From: Agelas oroides
Taxonomy: Eukaryota; Porifera; Demospongiae; Agelasida; Agelasidae
Length of the DNA: 64,000 bases
Assembly: GCA_949130485.1 (NCBI GenBank)
Contig: OX422184.1
Span: forward strand, 25,042,917-25,106,916
Direction of reading: 5' to 3'
In this document: piece by piece, positions 1 through 11,436 of the stretch
Numbering within the stretch: position 1 is the stretch's first letter
Layout: every line of letters starts with the position of its first letter
Notes under the pieces: generated by a model
Databases searched by the model: none
What the model was told of the DNA's origin: nothing
Seen by the model: only the letters and a program-made list of their open reading frames with translations
Translations under genes and position numbers: made by a program

Positions 1-68
1 TGGCCCTGACTGTAACCAAAGTTTATGTTTTCGTTAACCTCCGCCGAAAGACTTCCCCGCCACCTTAA
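1..68 (-). repeat. terminal fragment of a ~1-kb TTAA-flanked element (element X)
   Basis: These bases match the end of the fuller copies at 36073-37188 and 60313-60649 (gttttcgttaac, ccgcc, then gccacctt followed by TTAA). This is the end of a copy that starts left of the window. The element has short complementary ends (AAGGTGGC / GCCACCTT) and no transposase is visible. Confidence 0.75.
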
Positions 69-516
69 GTTAGTTAAGATGTGGCCTGGAGGAACCCCTC
101 ATGTGGTGGTTGGAACTTTGAAGATAAGCTTAGATCGACTTAAAAAAGAAGAACTTTAGTAGAGTGCTGTAGTGTCAGTAGCTGTGAGTAGTGCGTAGTG
201 CCTGCTTGTGAAAGCAAGCTTGTTTCTAGAAGCAGCAGAAAGGCTACAGTGGCCAAGACTGAGCCCAGGTCTTGCGATCGTATGCCAAGCCTAGTAGGTG
301 ATCGTGGCCCGGTGCTTCGAGTGCTGGGCTGGGCTTTAACCTGAATGCGCAATATATCATTGGTACTAGGCTGTAGTAGACAAGAAAGCTGCAGAAAAGA
401 GTTGTGCGGGGAACAGAACCGTGAGTTGTTCAGTGACATAAGGGGGAGAGGTGGGGCTAGTAATGCTTGCTTGCACTCGTGAATGAGCCCCTCCCGTAGA
501 CAAGCTGTAAATTTTT
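69..516 (-). repeat. truncated internal part of element X
   Basis: The segment matches the interior of the reverse-oriented copy at about 36250-36760 (gttagttaagatgtggcc onward through the poly-A and the gacaagctgt region). It follows the end fragment directly, so its own outer end is missing. It stops shortly before the receptor pseudogene. Open frames here recur in every copy of the element and are not treated as genes. Confidence 0.7.
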
Positions 517-546
517 TGATGGGGCAATAGGTCACTGCAGACTTAC

Positions 547-1709
547 TCATGGCCTGGACTCAAAACAATGACTGATTACAACATAACTTCAAATATTTCC
601 TCTCACCCATTTTACATGTAAAAACAACCATCCAACAGACTGTCGTATATCTATGAGAAAATGGTATGGTATTATATACGCTATGTATTACTTTCCACAC
701 ACAGTGCACCCTGGTGAAACAATTCAACAATCTGTGGTTGCAGTTGGACAAAGAAATGGAACACTTCCTAGCACAGTCAGAAGTACAATAAACAATCTAA
801 ACTCCGGATTTGAAAATGCTAATGCAAAGCCTGTGGGTGCTAATCTTCGAGACTCTCAATACCTCCAACAAGCACGCAAGATCTGCACCAAACTGAACTA
901 CACTGTGTTTTCATTGTATCAGAAAGTTTTCATAAAGTTGCAAGCAGGAGGGAGCCCATGTTCAAATTTTATTCATACAGTAATTGCAGTGAACCTAAGT
1001 CAGACCTGCCCACCAGGATTCAGCATCTCTAAGTCTAACAAATCATGTGTCTGTGAGCAAAGACTAGCAAAATATACAAACAGCTGCACAATATATCAAA
1101 AGGAGTAAGCCAAAAAAAACACGCAATTCAAAACAACATTTTTGGGTTGGATATGATCATCAATCTCATGGACTAATTCTCCACCCACACTGCCCATTGG
1201 ACTACTGTGTTAATGATACAGTGATATTTCCTCTCAACAATACAGACAAACAGTGTGCATACAACAGGTCAGGCCTCTTGTGTGGAGCTTGTAAGAAAGG
1301 TTACAGCATGGTACTGGGCACATCACAATGCTGGAAGTGTACTAACAACCATCTTCTTTTGCTCATATCTTTTGCAGTGATGGGGGTAGCACTGGTTTTC
1401 TTCCTCTTTGTCTCCAAACTGACAGTGGCAACAGGAACACTCAGTGGCCTACTGTTCTACGCCAACATTGTTGGAGTCAATCGCACCATCTTTCTACCAG
1501 CGGAATCTACTAATCTTTTTTCACTTATTGCGTGGCTAAACCTTGACTTTGGTATTGAGACATGTTTCTACAATGGAATGGATGCCTACAGCAAAACATG
1601 CCTGCAGTTCATATTTCCGGTATACATTTGGGTGCTAGCAGGACTGATGATTCTTGTTAGCCATTTTTCACAGAACTTTGCAAGGCTGCTTGGCAACAAT
1701 CCAGTGTAA
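547..1709 (+). pseudogene. truncated, frameshifted copy of the beta-helix/multi-membrane receptor family
   Basis: Homology to the receptor at 21902-25631 starts near 547, in the region before the VVAVGQRNGT motif, and ends at the NNPV motif in the middle of the membrane domain. The signal peptide, the whole beta-helix and the last five or so membrane segments are missing. Two open pieces remain (653-1108 and 1197-1709), separated by indels around 1090-1140. The Cys-rich module is recognisable (CPPGF, then LLCGACKKGYSMVLGTSQC), as are the first membrane segments. The closest relative by eye is the 21902 copy. It runs directly into a decayed Kelch sequence. Almost certainly non-functional. Confidence 0.9.
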
Positions 1710-1710
1710 A

Positions 1711-2395
1711 CACACGGATACCCTCACTAACACATTTCTCAGCCTTGTAGCCAGCGAAGGTGGGAGGAGGCAGTGGGTGGAGCACTTCCCACCTATGCCA
1801 ACCAAACATGAACTCATGTACAGTGGAAAGATCCTTGTGGTTGTAGGTGGGAGGGATGACTGACACTCTGAAGTGGTCCACAGCCAGCAGCCTGCATGTA
1901 CTTCTTTGTCAAGCTTCAGCCACTGTCTGCAGGGACAAAGTCTACCTGGTGGGAGGGTTGTCCGATTGCTGTCCCACAAACCACATCTTGACCTGCTCTC
2001 TGAGTGCCCTTCTACAGTCACAGACGATTGGAACAAAGATGAAGACTTTGTTACTAGCTAGAACCGACACAGTATGGCATGTAACTGCTGACCTACCAGT
2101 TATACGTTCCACTGGTGTCACGCTAAATGGACAGCTGCTAGCTGTTGGTGGATATGATCAAACAAAAGAAGTGCACTTACACAATGAGTTCACTAACATC
2201 TACTCATACAACACCAAGACCAACTCGTAGAACATCATCAGCCAAATGCCCACCCCTCGAAGCTGGTGTCTAGTAGCAGTCTCCCCTGACAACAAACTGA
2301 TGGTGGTTGGGGGTGAGGTGCAGATTATCGCTAAGTCTAAAGAGATTAGACCCAGTGAGGAAACTAAAAGAGTGGAAATTGCCACACTTCAGTAG
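1711..2395 (+). pseudogene. decayed Kelch-repeat gene fragment
   Basis: The translated pieces align in order with the Kelch gene at 61733-62832. They are HFPPMPTK, KILVVVGG, LKWSTASSL, ASATVCRDKVYLVGG, CSLSALLQS, LPVIRSTGVTLNGQLLAVGG, YSYNTKTNS, PDNKLMVVGG and the terminal VEIATLQ followed by a stop at 2393-2395. Frameshifts and an in-frame stop (after TKTNS, near 2228) break the frame. Only the C-terminal four or so propeller repeats are represented; the N-terminal part and any CARD exon are absent. It begins exactly where the receptor pseudogene ends, so two decayed genes were joined by a rearrangement. The C-terminus is intact relative to its homologue. Confidence 0.88.
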
Positions 2396-2417
2396 AGTAT
2401 AGCTATGTGATTTGAAA

Positions 2418-2423
2418 AATAAA
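2418..2423 (+). terminator. polyadenylation signal AATAAA after the Kelch pseudogene
   Basis: A canonical AATAAA lies 23 bases after the stop codon of the decayed Kelch sequence, so the original 3' end was probably carried along in the rearrangement. Confidence 0.5.
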
Positions 2424-4341
2424 TTCTTATTGTTGCTGGACTCTACCTTAATGTTATGCCTGTACTCATTGATTCCATCTTAATATGAAACCATAAAAAA
2501 AAAAAACATTACAAATGAAAAAAAAATATGTACGTAGGAATGGCATGACAAAAAGCATACAAACAAAGTAGTGATGATATAAAAGTGAAGGACAAAGCCA
2601 CATTCATACATCTTTTCACATTATCTGTGATGCTGTGCTGTAAGGTGATTGGACACTGAACTCTTGACTGGCATCTTCAGAATCATAACCACTTGCAATC
2701 AATAGAAGCCCTATCCCTCTTTCTCTCACCACTGACTACATCTGTCCTAGTTAGTCACTAGAGAAAGATTTCCTGGTGCATGACACACTGTAGCTACTTT
2801 GAAAAAGATGCCGGGATGGGGCTTTGTATATTCAGCTTCACTTTTATATGATCCCTACCTTGATTGTGCATTGAAATAGTTTGGCACAGAATGAGTGAAC
2901 TTCAAATTATGAAGACACTGTGGGTCAGGAGTTCTTTGCGCTGAGGTATGAATTGTTTTCATGCTACAACTACAGTGAATACTTATAATTAACAGTTAGT
3001 GTGAGGGCTAAATCTGGAGGCAGAAGTTCATCTGGCTAAAGTTGATCCCTTGCCATGGCCTTGAGTACTTGTTAAGAACAGTCAATCTGAAGTACCGTTC
3101 ATCGCTTTCGGTTGCTTGCACAGACAGGTTTAGTTTGCAAATTTAACTAACTAAATGGTTGTACAAGGTAATCTATCCATTCTTACTGTTTATGTTTGCA
3201 GCTATAATCTAGTGCATGTAGCCTCTTCACAGTTAGTATCGTTAACCACTCTCCACTACACATCCTGTAACCATACAGGTGTTACTGGAAGCAAAAGTAT
3301 CACTGCCAACCAATCAAAAACAGGTTTCCACCTGAGTGCAACATATCTTTAAAAATGTCCTCTACCACATTACAGAAGATGCAATGTCTTTGTTCCAGAT
3401 TAATTACCTTCATGAGCGCTGTGAGTGTTCGAGTCACCATTCATTGCCTGGAGAGAAAAAGCAACAGTAAAAGTATACGACATTGAATTTCTCACTGAGA
3501 AGTGCTTGTGATAACTGGCTACAATGGCACATTCTCTGCAAGCACTTCATTAGCATTTTTAGTTTAGTGGATTAGTGGAGGGTTGGGGGTGGAATGTACT
3601 CCCAGAAACATGCTTATCTGGGTGCAGATTCTACAGTCCTATCAAAGAAGCACAACTGGTGACAATCCCTTGCCAGCAACAATGTAGATGTCAAAAGCTT
3701 ACTACGAAGTGTATCACATACAAAAAAGTTAAGATATTGCTGCTCTATTCTCTATTACAGTCAGCTAGGACCTGAGAAGGCCAAGACAAGCATTGACTCA
3801 CTCACCTTCAACATGGAGGTGATTGGAAACTTACAAAACCAAGTGGAAGATTTGCAATCACTCCCAACGGGAGTATGGTGAAATGCATTCCAAGAGATCA
3901 GGGTCTAGTCTTTCGTACCAAAGCTATAGATATATTATATATACCAGCGATGCGCTCTTCAACTGAAGCGAGAGTACAAATGATTGAGATATCTCTGCAC
4001 AAAGCATTACCTACGGAACGGGGGCAAAGACCTCAACTAGGTCTGGGAAAAGGTCACATGTAACAAACATCTGCAAAGGGTTGCCAAGTTGTGTGGGAAG
4101 TTGGGATAGCCAAGTGGAGCTCCAGTGACTGCTTCATTGTAACAGTTTACTCTAAGCTTGTGTGGGAGAAAAAGACAATGCCTATTAAACAACCATAAAT
4201 TGACAACATTAATGCTAAGAGCAGCCTCAACTTCCATTCACCCACAGTCATATTGAACTCCGTTACACTAAGTAGCACTACAAAAGCATTTTACCTGCAG
4301 AGAAGTAAATTGTGTAACCTCCGTAATATTTGGTAGATAGC
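2424..4341. other. gene-free stretch
   Basis: I see only short unsupported open frames, no recognisable protein motif and no strong repeat. It has ordinary AT-rich composition and an A-rich run near 2493-2525. Confidence 0.5.
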
Positions 4342-4449
4342 TAGCCTCAAACCCAGGCTTTCCATTCTAGATTTTGTCTCAGGCGCAGCTTTGGAGAAGT
4401 CGGAAGCTGTGAGGCAAAATCCAGAACGGAAAGCATGGGTTCAAGGCTA
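4342..4449. repeat. ~108-bp foldback element, TAGCCT...AGGCTA ends
   Basis: The left arm (from tagcctcaaaccc) and the right arm (ending gggttcaaggcta) are imperfect reverse complements for about 50 bases around a short loop. The ends resemble the TAGYCTCG foldback family elsewhere in the window, but I found no convincing target duplication. Confidence 0.65.
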
Positions 4450-5401
4450 TCACGAATAGAGATTCGCATCCTGGCTATATGACCCAGATATAACAGATCA
4501 GAGTATGACATATATAGGTGAAAACTTGACGGTAAGTCCACATGGATGCATGTTAATTTAGGACATGACTACATCATTTGTGGTCAGGAGAATCCTATAT
4601 ACCCTCTGTAATTGTCTACAAAAGAAATTTTAGCTGATTTCATCGTCCTTTTACCTACCAGGAACTGATAATTCAAATTTGCATGGCATATTTCATTTTT
4701 TCTTTCCAGGCAAAAAGAAAAATAGTATTCTGAAATGCACATTCCTTTTGCAAGAAAGTAGGAGGCAAATTCAGACTGATGGTTTCCTTTTTCCTTTTTC
4801 TGAAGAAAGCGTAAAAGGAATTTCGAATGATGCATTCTTTTTCCCTTTTCTGAAGGAAACAAGAAAGGAAATTGGATTCTCTTTTCTTTTGCATGCACCC
4901 TCCAGGAGTACCCAGTTGCGCTTTCATTAGGGACCTTTGACCTCAAGATCTTCCCATGCTCTTCCCATGTATGCATACATTGAATGCTGATTACCTATCC
5001 TCTTGGTGGGGGAGAAAGGGGTCTGGGAGATCTTGTCACATGCAGTGCACAGTGTCACGTCAGGTTGACTGAAGGTAGCTAGACACGGTGGGTTGTTTGC
5101 CACCATTAACTTTGCATCGATCAGTCCCAAATAAAGAGCTGTAGTGATACTACCTTACATTGGCACTCTGGCGTCTAGTCCTTAAACAGACATTGCATAC
5201 AAGAAACTATGTTGATTTATACAATCTCTCCTCCTTTAGGATTCCGCTCGTGCCCTTCCCACAGTAATGACATCATCCTCCACTGACTCCTTGTACAAAA
5301 CAATATGAAAACAATATCTAATGTGCCCAGGGCTTGTCTGTAACTGTGTTATATAGATCAACAGTACAATACTTTGATAGAACACAGTTCTTTACAGTTC
5401 T

Positions 5402-5585
5402 TTACATGTACCCACAAATACAGTTACATACCACAAACCGTCCCGTATTCTGCATGTACCCACAAATGTTCAGTAACATACTACATGTACCCACAGATGC
5501 TCAGTAACATACTATAAACTCTCCCGTATCCTACATGTACCCAAAAATGCTCAGTTACACCACAAACTGACCCGTATTGTACTAC
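5402..5585. repeat. imperfect minisatellite, ~45-50 bp unit
   Basis: The unit contains acatgtacccacaaatg, ctcagtaacatacta and ctcccgtatcc and recurs about four times with variation. A further degenerate unit lies at about 5849-5914. Confidence 0.75.
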
Positions 5586-5634
5586 ATTTTCGAACATGCA
5601 TTGGTCAACTTTCAGTGGCTTCTCAGTTGGCTTC

Positions 5635-5795
5635 TGCATAAATGAAGAGAAGGTTATCTGTTACCAACTTGAGCTTGGAAGTAACTTGCTGACATTTTGA
5701 CTGAATGCTCCATTTTCTCCCTGATGAAGACTGGAATGTCAGCAAGTTATTTTCCGAACCTAAGTTGGAACAAATAACCTTCTCTTCATTTATGC
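5635..5795. repeat. 160-bp inverted repeat (foldback)
   Basis: The outer arms (gcataaatgaagagaagg at the left, ccttctcttcatttatgc at the right) are exact reverse complements. The inner part pairs over much of its length, including gttgg/ccaac and cttgctgacatt/aatgtcagcaag. The sequence tgcattggtca also occurs just outside both ends, which may mark a target duplication. Confidence 0.75.
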
Positions 5796-6906
5796 ATTGG
5801 TCAGTTTTGAGGTACGGTTGGTACAAAAGTAGTCTGCACAGTCAGGTGATGTACCCAAAAATGCTCAGTTACTCATCACGAACTGTCCAGTATCCAGCCT
5901 ACATGTACCTGAAAGTAAATTAATTAACTTCATATCTGTATCAGGCACACATACAGCACATGTACAACAACAACATTACAACAAAGACTGCAATATTTAT
6001 TTGCCACTTTATTAGAAACAGAAACTATAATGTAGTACTCATTCACATACACAGAAACTATCTAGCTACACAGCATCTAGGCGCTATACATTAGGAATGT
6101 AGACACTACAACCCATGCAGGGCTCTTGGGTTTCTAAAGTTCCCTTCAACCAAATAGTGTCTATCAAAAGCACCACATTCAAGATATTGATGGAGCACAT
6201 TTCTTCATACCTTTTGCAAAATGTTTCGTTAATAGCTCCACATCTAGTAAATTCAAGGCATGTAGCAACACACTAACTAGACATTTACATACAAATAAAT
6301 ATATAGTGTGAGAGTCAGTAGCCACACCACCTATATAGTACATAGCACCATTTTAACAGAGTGCAACACATGAATTATATAAGAAAAGAGTCAGTGCCAC
6401 ACCACAGCTGTGGAATGTGGAGTATACCCATCCAAGTTGATGAAATCCTGCTTGTCACCTCTGTGTTAGTATTCGTTACTGTGCAGTGCCTAAAATATGG
6501 GGGTATCACTGACCAGATTGGCCGTGATAAATTGTAATCGGGGAGTGATAAGTACAGGTTTGACATTTGACTCAGTGCAGTGCTGAACTACGCTACACCA
6601 CTGCAAATTGCAACACAATGATTATTATGACTGCGTGTGATGTCAATTCCTGCACCATGAGTAAGTGGCTTCATTTTTTGGTGGTAGTACCAATGACTGA
6701 AGCTGCAATTCGTACACCAACCAAAGTCAAATTTGCAAGCAACTATCCTTTCTTCCTACTTGAATCACTGACAGTGATAAATTTCTCAATAATGGGGGAG
6801 GGGTCTGACCGATCTTGAAGCCTTTTCCTGTACTGTCCGTCCAGCATTGTATACGTTTGTGGAGCTGGAAACCTACTGCTTGTTGTTCATGGTGAAGAAC
6901 ACATGA

Positions 6907-6970
6907 TAGTCTCGTTCCCAGGCCGCATTTTTCGTGCCTGCCGGAGAAAAGTAGTCTGGGCACAAGACTA
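6907..6970. mobile_element. 64-bp TAGTCTCG foldback element with perfect 9-bp target duplication
   Basis: The element begins TAGTCTCGT and ends ACAAGACTA. It is flanked on both sides by AACACATGA (6898-6906 and 6971-6979). A 9-bp duplication with inverted termini is typical of Mutator-like (MULE) non-autonomous elements. It is too short to encode anything. Confidence 0.85.
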
Positions 6971-6987
6971 AACACATGAGTGAAAAG

Positions 6988-7077
6988 TGCATTCTTTCTG
7001 TCAGGGACAGAAAGAATGCATGAAATGCCACCCCTCCCCCCTCTGTCTACTTAAAAGTAGGCAGAGGGGGGAGGGGT
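6988..7077. repeat. two adjacent perfect hairpins
   Basis: The first hairpin pairs tgcattctttctgtc with gacagaaagaatgca (6988-7020). The second pairs a C-rich arm, cccctcccccctctg, with a G-rich arm around acttaaaagt (7030-7077). No gene is attached to them. Confidence 0.8.
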
Positions 7078-7953
7078 CATCATTGTCACGTGATGGAATC
7101 TCTCAGGGCCCAGGCCTTCCTCCTCCATTTTTACATACTGCAAGCAAATCAAAAACTGGAAGTGGGAACAAGGCCTGGGAACAAGGCTGCAGTGCATTTG
7201 AGATATTTGATTATCATATGATCATTGCCATGTTAACTCTTTCTTTCATTGTTAGGCTTTCATAGGACATGCATATGTGACCTGCATGTCTTTCCCCTCA
7301 TTTCTCATATTGACACCTATACCTGTACCGCAAGTAACAGTGCTGGACAAATCAGTACAACATCTTCAGGGAAGGATTCAGCCGGGAGGATGGAGGGAGA
7401 GAAGTGAAAGAGAAGGGAGAAGAGAAGGAAGGTGGGCAAATGGAGTAGACATTATAAATGGTAAAAAGACAATGAAATTTATGCAGGTGAAACTAATGGA
7501 AGTCTAAACAAGTGAAAGTATGTATGCTGCACACTGTATATAATATTGAATTGTTCCCAAAGTTGAAATTGGATTTGAATGGTTACAAGTTAGCTAATTC
7601 ACGATCAGCCATAATCGTTATGTATATATAGCAAGTGACACTGCTGCTCATGCACCACAAGTGGTGGTACATCCCTGCTACTCCATACACACACACGCAG
7701 TTATGCTGAAGCTATAGCTAAATACAAACATAAGCATTGCATCTTAAATTGTTGACTGGCAGTAGCTACCAATATTTGCCAGTAAATCAGCTAAAACTGC
7801 AAGCAAAAAATACATGCTCAAGTAGTAAAGTATAAAAGATTTAGCTACAAAATTAGTGTACAACACACTGATAATTTAAGGCAATGATGTCCTTAACAAA
7901 AACTATTACAGCTAAGAACTTTCAGCTACAGCTGTTATATTGAGGTGAAGAAA
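7078..7953. other. gene-free stretch downstream of the minus-strand receptor
   Basis: No recognisable coding sequence is present. This is the 3' flank of the receptor gene ending at 7954. Confidence 0.5.
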
Positions 7954-10900
7954 CTAGTTAATGGAACCATAAGTATACACAGGAGACATTAGGATTCTCT
8001 GTACTTCATTAGCTCCTTCTGTTGACTCAGCATGTCCTTGTGGAGTGTGGAATGGTGGTTCGTACTGCTCTGGGTTTATCAGACGGTCTGGCAGGGAGCC
8101 CACTTCAGCTTGATGCTCATTTCTGATTGCTACTGCTGCACACTTCCTTTTAAGGTATTGAATGATGCCAGTTACGTTTGCCAGCTGAAAGACAAAGATC
8201 CCAATTAATGTTGCAAGTGCTAAGCAGACAGAGGTGTATCCAACTGCAAGCTGATTTCCTTTAGCAAGTTTGACATAGAAGGTAGCCCCAACCAGAATGA
8301 TCAGGTTTAGAGCAAATGAACATTCCAGGGCATCTAGACACCAGTTCCTGTAAACTCCACCACTGAGCCAGGCCCATGCTACAAGAAATCCAGTTCCCAC
8401 TAGTATTGCTAGCAGGTTAATGTTGGGATCTTCCTGAGTATTCAAAGCAAACACTAGAAGAAGAACAAAGCGAAGCACAAGCAGCAGTCCAGGCCAGTAG
8501 CGATGTTTTGGTTTGTAGGGAGCATGGTATGAATCCATGAATGGTTTCAGCCTGGCACTGTTGATCCATGAGAAGAACCTCAGGTGTGATATGACCTGCA
8601 GCCACTGACCAAAGAGAAGCAAGAGAGTGTAAGGAAGAAAGAGGAAGAGGAAGACAAGCACTGCCACTATAAAGAGTGGAATGTGTTTGCCACTGAGATA
8701 GTCAATGTTTGCATCATACAGCCACACCATTCTGTTATATGTCGGATATTCAAGGAAAGTCACATAAAGCACGGTGATCAATGTGTGGAGGATCTTTGCA
8801 TATGAGAGGAAGATGAGTGTTGCCAAAACAGAAACTGGGTTATTGCCAAGAAACTTTGTAAATCTGTGTGAGAAATGACTAACAAGAATCATCAGTCCTA
8901 CTAATGCCCAGATATATACTGGGAACACAAACTGCAGCCATGTTTTGCTATAGCCATCCATTCCATTGTAGAAACATGTCTCAATTCCAAAGTCAAGGTT
9001 TAGCCATGCAATGAAGATTGAGAAAGCATCTGTAGATTCCACTGGTAGAAAGATGGTACGATTAACTCCAACAATGTTGGCATAAAACACCAGGCCACTG
9101 AGCATTCCTGTTGCCACTGTCAGTTTGCAAACAAGCAGCAAGAAGACCAGTGCTACTCCCATCACTGCAAAAGGAATGAGCAAGACAAGATGGTTTCTGG
9201 TACACTGCTTGCAGTGAGATGTACCTAGTACCAAGCTATAACTCTTCTTACACTTTCCACACAAGAGACCTGACCTGTTGTATGCACACTGAACGTCTGT
9301 GTTGTTGAGAGGAAAGACTACAGTATTATTAACACAGTAGTCAAAGGGGCAGTGCGGGTGGAGAATCAGTTCCTCAGATTGATGATCATACCCCACCCAA
9401 AACTGCTGGCTTGAATCACGTGCTATTTGTCCTAATCCATTTGTTATTGTGCAGCAGTTGGTATATCTTTGAAGTTTTGGCTCACAGGCACATGATTGTT
9501 TGGACTTTGAGATGTAAAATCCAGGTGGGCAGGTCTGATTTAACTTAACTGATATAATTAGTCTATAGTCAATTATACTTGAACATGGGCTATGTGCAGC
9601 ATACAGCCTCATGCTCACAAACTGAGACAGTGAAAACACGGTGTAATTCAGTTTGGTGCAGGTGATTTTTGTTTTCTGGAGGTATTGAGAATCTGGAAGG
9701 TGACCTAAATTCACCCTATTGTCTATATCATTTATCACTTCACTAGGAACTGTTCCATTTCTTTGTCCGACTGCAACCACAGAAACTTGAAATGTTTCAC
9801 CAGGATACGCTGTGTGTGAAACTTGATGCTTAATACAGTCTGGGAGATTGTTTTCACATGGGCATATTTGAATTGGGTCAGTGGAAATGTTTGAAGTTGT
9901 GTTGTAGCAAGTGTAATTGTTGTGGACTAACATGTCAAACACCTCACCAGAGCTGTGTGAGTCCACACCATGAGTGAGTTTGCAGTTATCTATTGCACCA
10001 CCATATAATACACTTCCTGCAACATCAGCAGAGTTGTTCTTGAAAACAAGTTTGACATCAATACCACTGGACAGATTCTGGCCAGGAAGTTGAAAGAAGC
10101 ATTCTTCTTGTGGTACAAGTTTAGCAAAGATAGTACAGTAACTCATGGGGCTGGCATCGAGAACATAGATTGCTCCTCCTAAACGTGCATGATTGTTCTC
10201 CCAATACACAGTTGTGTTAGGCAAAACGGAGAAAGTGGATTTTAGTCCCATGTACACTCCACCACCTTTATGGTATGCTGAGTTGTTGATAAAGTTGTTG
10301 GTTCCACTGAAGCCGAGTTCATTATTGTATGTGTTGATTGCACCACCTTTAAAGTATGCTGAGTTGTTAATAAAGTTGTTAGTTCCACTGAAGTTTAGTA
10401 CAGTACTGTGTGATGCATAGATTGCACCACCTTCACCAGCTAAGTTGTTGATAAAGTTGTTGGTTCCACTGAAGCCGAGTTCATTATTGTATGTGTTGAT
10501 TGCACCACCTTTAAAGTATGCTGAGTTGTTAATAAAGTTGTTAGTTCCACTGAAGTTAAGTACAGTATTGTGTGATGCATAGATTGCACCACCAGAACCA
10601 ACCTCTGCTGAATTGTTGATGAAGTTATTGTTTCCACTGAAGCTAAGTACAGTATTGTGTGATGCGTGGATTGCACCACCAGGACCAACCTCTGCTGAGT
10701 TGTTAATGAAGCTACTGTTTCCCCTGAAGCTAAGTACAGTATTGCTTGATGCATAGATTGCACCACCAGAACCACGACAACACTTGTGTGGACCATACCA
10801 TAATGCACTATTATCAAGGAAGGTTGTGCTTCCAGTGAATGTTAGGTTGCTACTGAGAGCGGTAATACCACCTCCCTTATAACCACGGTTATGTAGGAAC

Positions 10901-11424
10901 TTGTTCCCTGACAGAGTGATGTTGGTGTTATTCACTACAAGTGCAGTGCTAAGGTTGTCATGGAATGAACAGTTAACTAGTTCAACATGTGTAGAGTGCA
11001 AAAGCAGTGTATAGTTATGATGAGTACCATGTGATTTTCTGCTGCAAGATGTAAAAACCAAAGAATCTATTTTGAAGTCCACCATACTTGTGAAGCTGAG
11101 GCCAACTGACCCACTGCAAACAATGGTTACTCTGTCGCCTGAGGAAGACTCTCCACACATGGTCAGCCTGGCTACATTGACAACTGTGATGTTTGTATCA
11201 AGAGCATGGTCACCAGTCAAGAACACCATAGTGGCGTTAGAGGTAAAATACAATTCAGCTTCTTGTGCATACTCAGAGAGTGTGGCACAGTGGTTATTGT
11301 GAGGGCAGGATGAGCATGAGGTGGCTGTTGGTGTGACACAGTACACATTCTCAGCAGAGCAGCAAGAGAGGGTGTTAATGAGGAGTGCTGTCACAAGAAC
11401 AATGGATGATGCCGGCTGTACCAT
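7954..11424 (-). CDS. beta-helix repeat, Cys-rich, multi-membrane receptor-like protein (intact copy)
   Basis: This is an uninterrupted 1156-residue frame. Signal peptide about 1-24 (MVQPASSIVLV... CCSA). The ectodomain carries Pmp-like repeats at about 220-386: six FxGxxxFINNxA units alternating with GGAI, expected to fold as a right-handed beta-helix. A Cys-rich region follows, with CPPGF near 631 and LLCGKCKKSYSLVLGTSHC near 716. About 8-9 hydrophobic segments span 745-1085, and the cytoplasmic tail ends in PVYTYGSIN. Many N-glycosylation sequons lie in the ectodomain. The chosen start follows a splice acceptor (AG at 11435-11436 on the complement), as in all paralogues, so the gene has an upstream non-coding exon. 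Role inferred: surface receptor or channel-like protein, ligand unknown. The orientation is opposite to the other copies. Confidence 0.88.
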   Translation of the reverse strand: MVQPASSIVLVTALLINTLSCCSAENVYCVTPTATSCSSCPHNNHCATLSEYAQEAELYFTSNATMVFLTGDHALDTNITVVNVARLTMCGESSSGDRVTIVCSGSVGLSFTSMVDFKIDSLVFTSCSRKSHGTHHNYTLLLHSTHVELVNCSFHDNLSTALVVNNTNITLSGNKFLHNRGYKGGGITALSSNLTFTGSTTFLDNSALWYGPHKCCRGSGGAIYASSNTVLSFRGNSSFINNSAEVGPGGAIHASHNTVLSFSGNNNFINNSAEVGSGGAIYASHNTVLNFSGTNNFINNSAYFKGGAINTYNNELGFSGTNNFINNLAGEGGAIYASHSTVLNFSGTNNFINNSAYFKGGAINTYNNELGFSGTNNFINNSAYHKGGGVYMGLKSTFSVLPNTTVYWENNHARLGGAIYVLDASPMSYCTIFAKLVPQEECFFQLPGQNLSSGIDVKLVFKNNSADVAGSVLYGGAIDNCKLTHGVDSHSSGEVFDMLVHNNYTCYNTTSNISTDPIQICPCENNLPDCIKHQVSHTAYPGETFQVSVVAVGQRNGTVPSEVINDIDNRVNLGHLPDSQYLQKTKITCTKLNYTVFSLSQFVSMRLYAAHSPCSSIIDYRLIISVKLNQTCPPGFYISKSKQSCACEPKLQRYTNCCTITNGLGQIARDSSQQFWVGYDHQSEELILHPHCPFDYCVNNTVVFPLNNTDVQCAYNRSGLLCGKCKKSYSLVLGTSHCKQCTRNHLVLLIPFAVMGVALVFLLLVCKLTVATGMLSGLVFYANIVGVNRTIFLPVESTDAFSIFIAWLNLDFGIETCFYNGMDGYSKTWLQFVFPVYIWALVGLMILVSHFSHRFTKFLGNNPVSVLATLIFLSYAKILHTLITVLYVTFLEYPTYNRMVWLYDANIDYLSGKHIPLFIVAVLVFLFLFLPYTLLLLFGQWLQVISHLRFFSWINSARLKPFMDSYHAPYKPKHRYWPGLLLVLRFVLLLVFALNTQEDPNINLLAILVGTGFLVAWAWLSGGVYRNWCLDALECSFALNLIILVGATFYVKLAKGNQLAVGYTSVCLALATLIGIFVFQLANVTGIIQYLKRKCAAVAIRNEHQAEVGSLPDRLINPEQYEPPFHTPQGHAESTEGANEVQRILMSPVYTYGSIN

Positions 11425-11436
11425 GATAAAATGACT

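Noticed and set aside
7954..11424. Bacterial contamination, because of Pmp-like (chlamydial) repeats
   Set aside because: The frame is preceded by a spliceosomal acceptor and followed by eukaryotic-style multi-membrane and Cys-rich regions. Copies are embedded in animal repeats, and only the short beta-helix motif resembles bacterial Pmp proteins.
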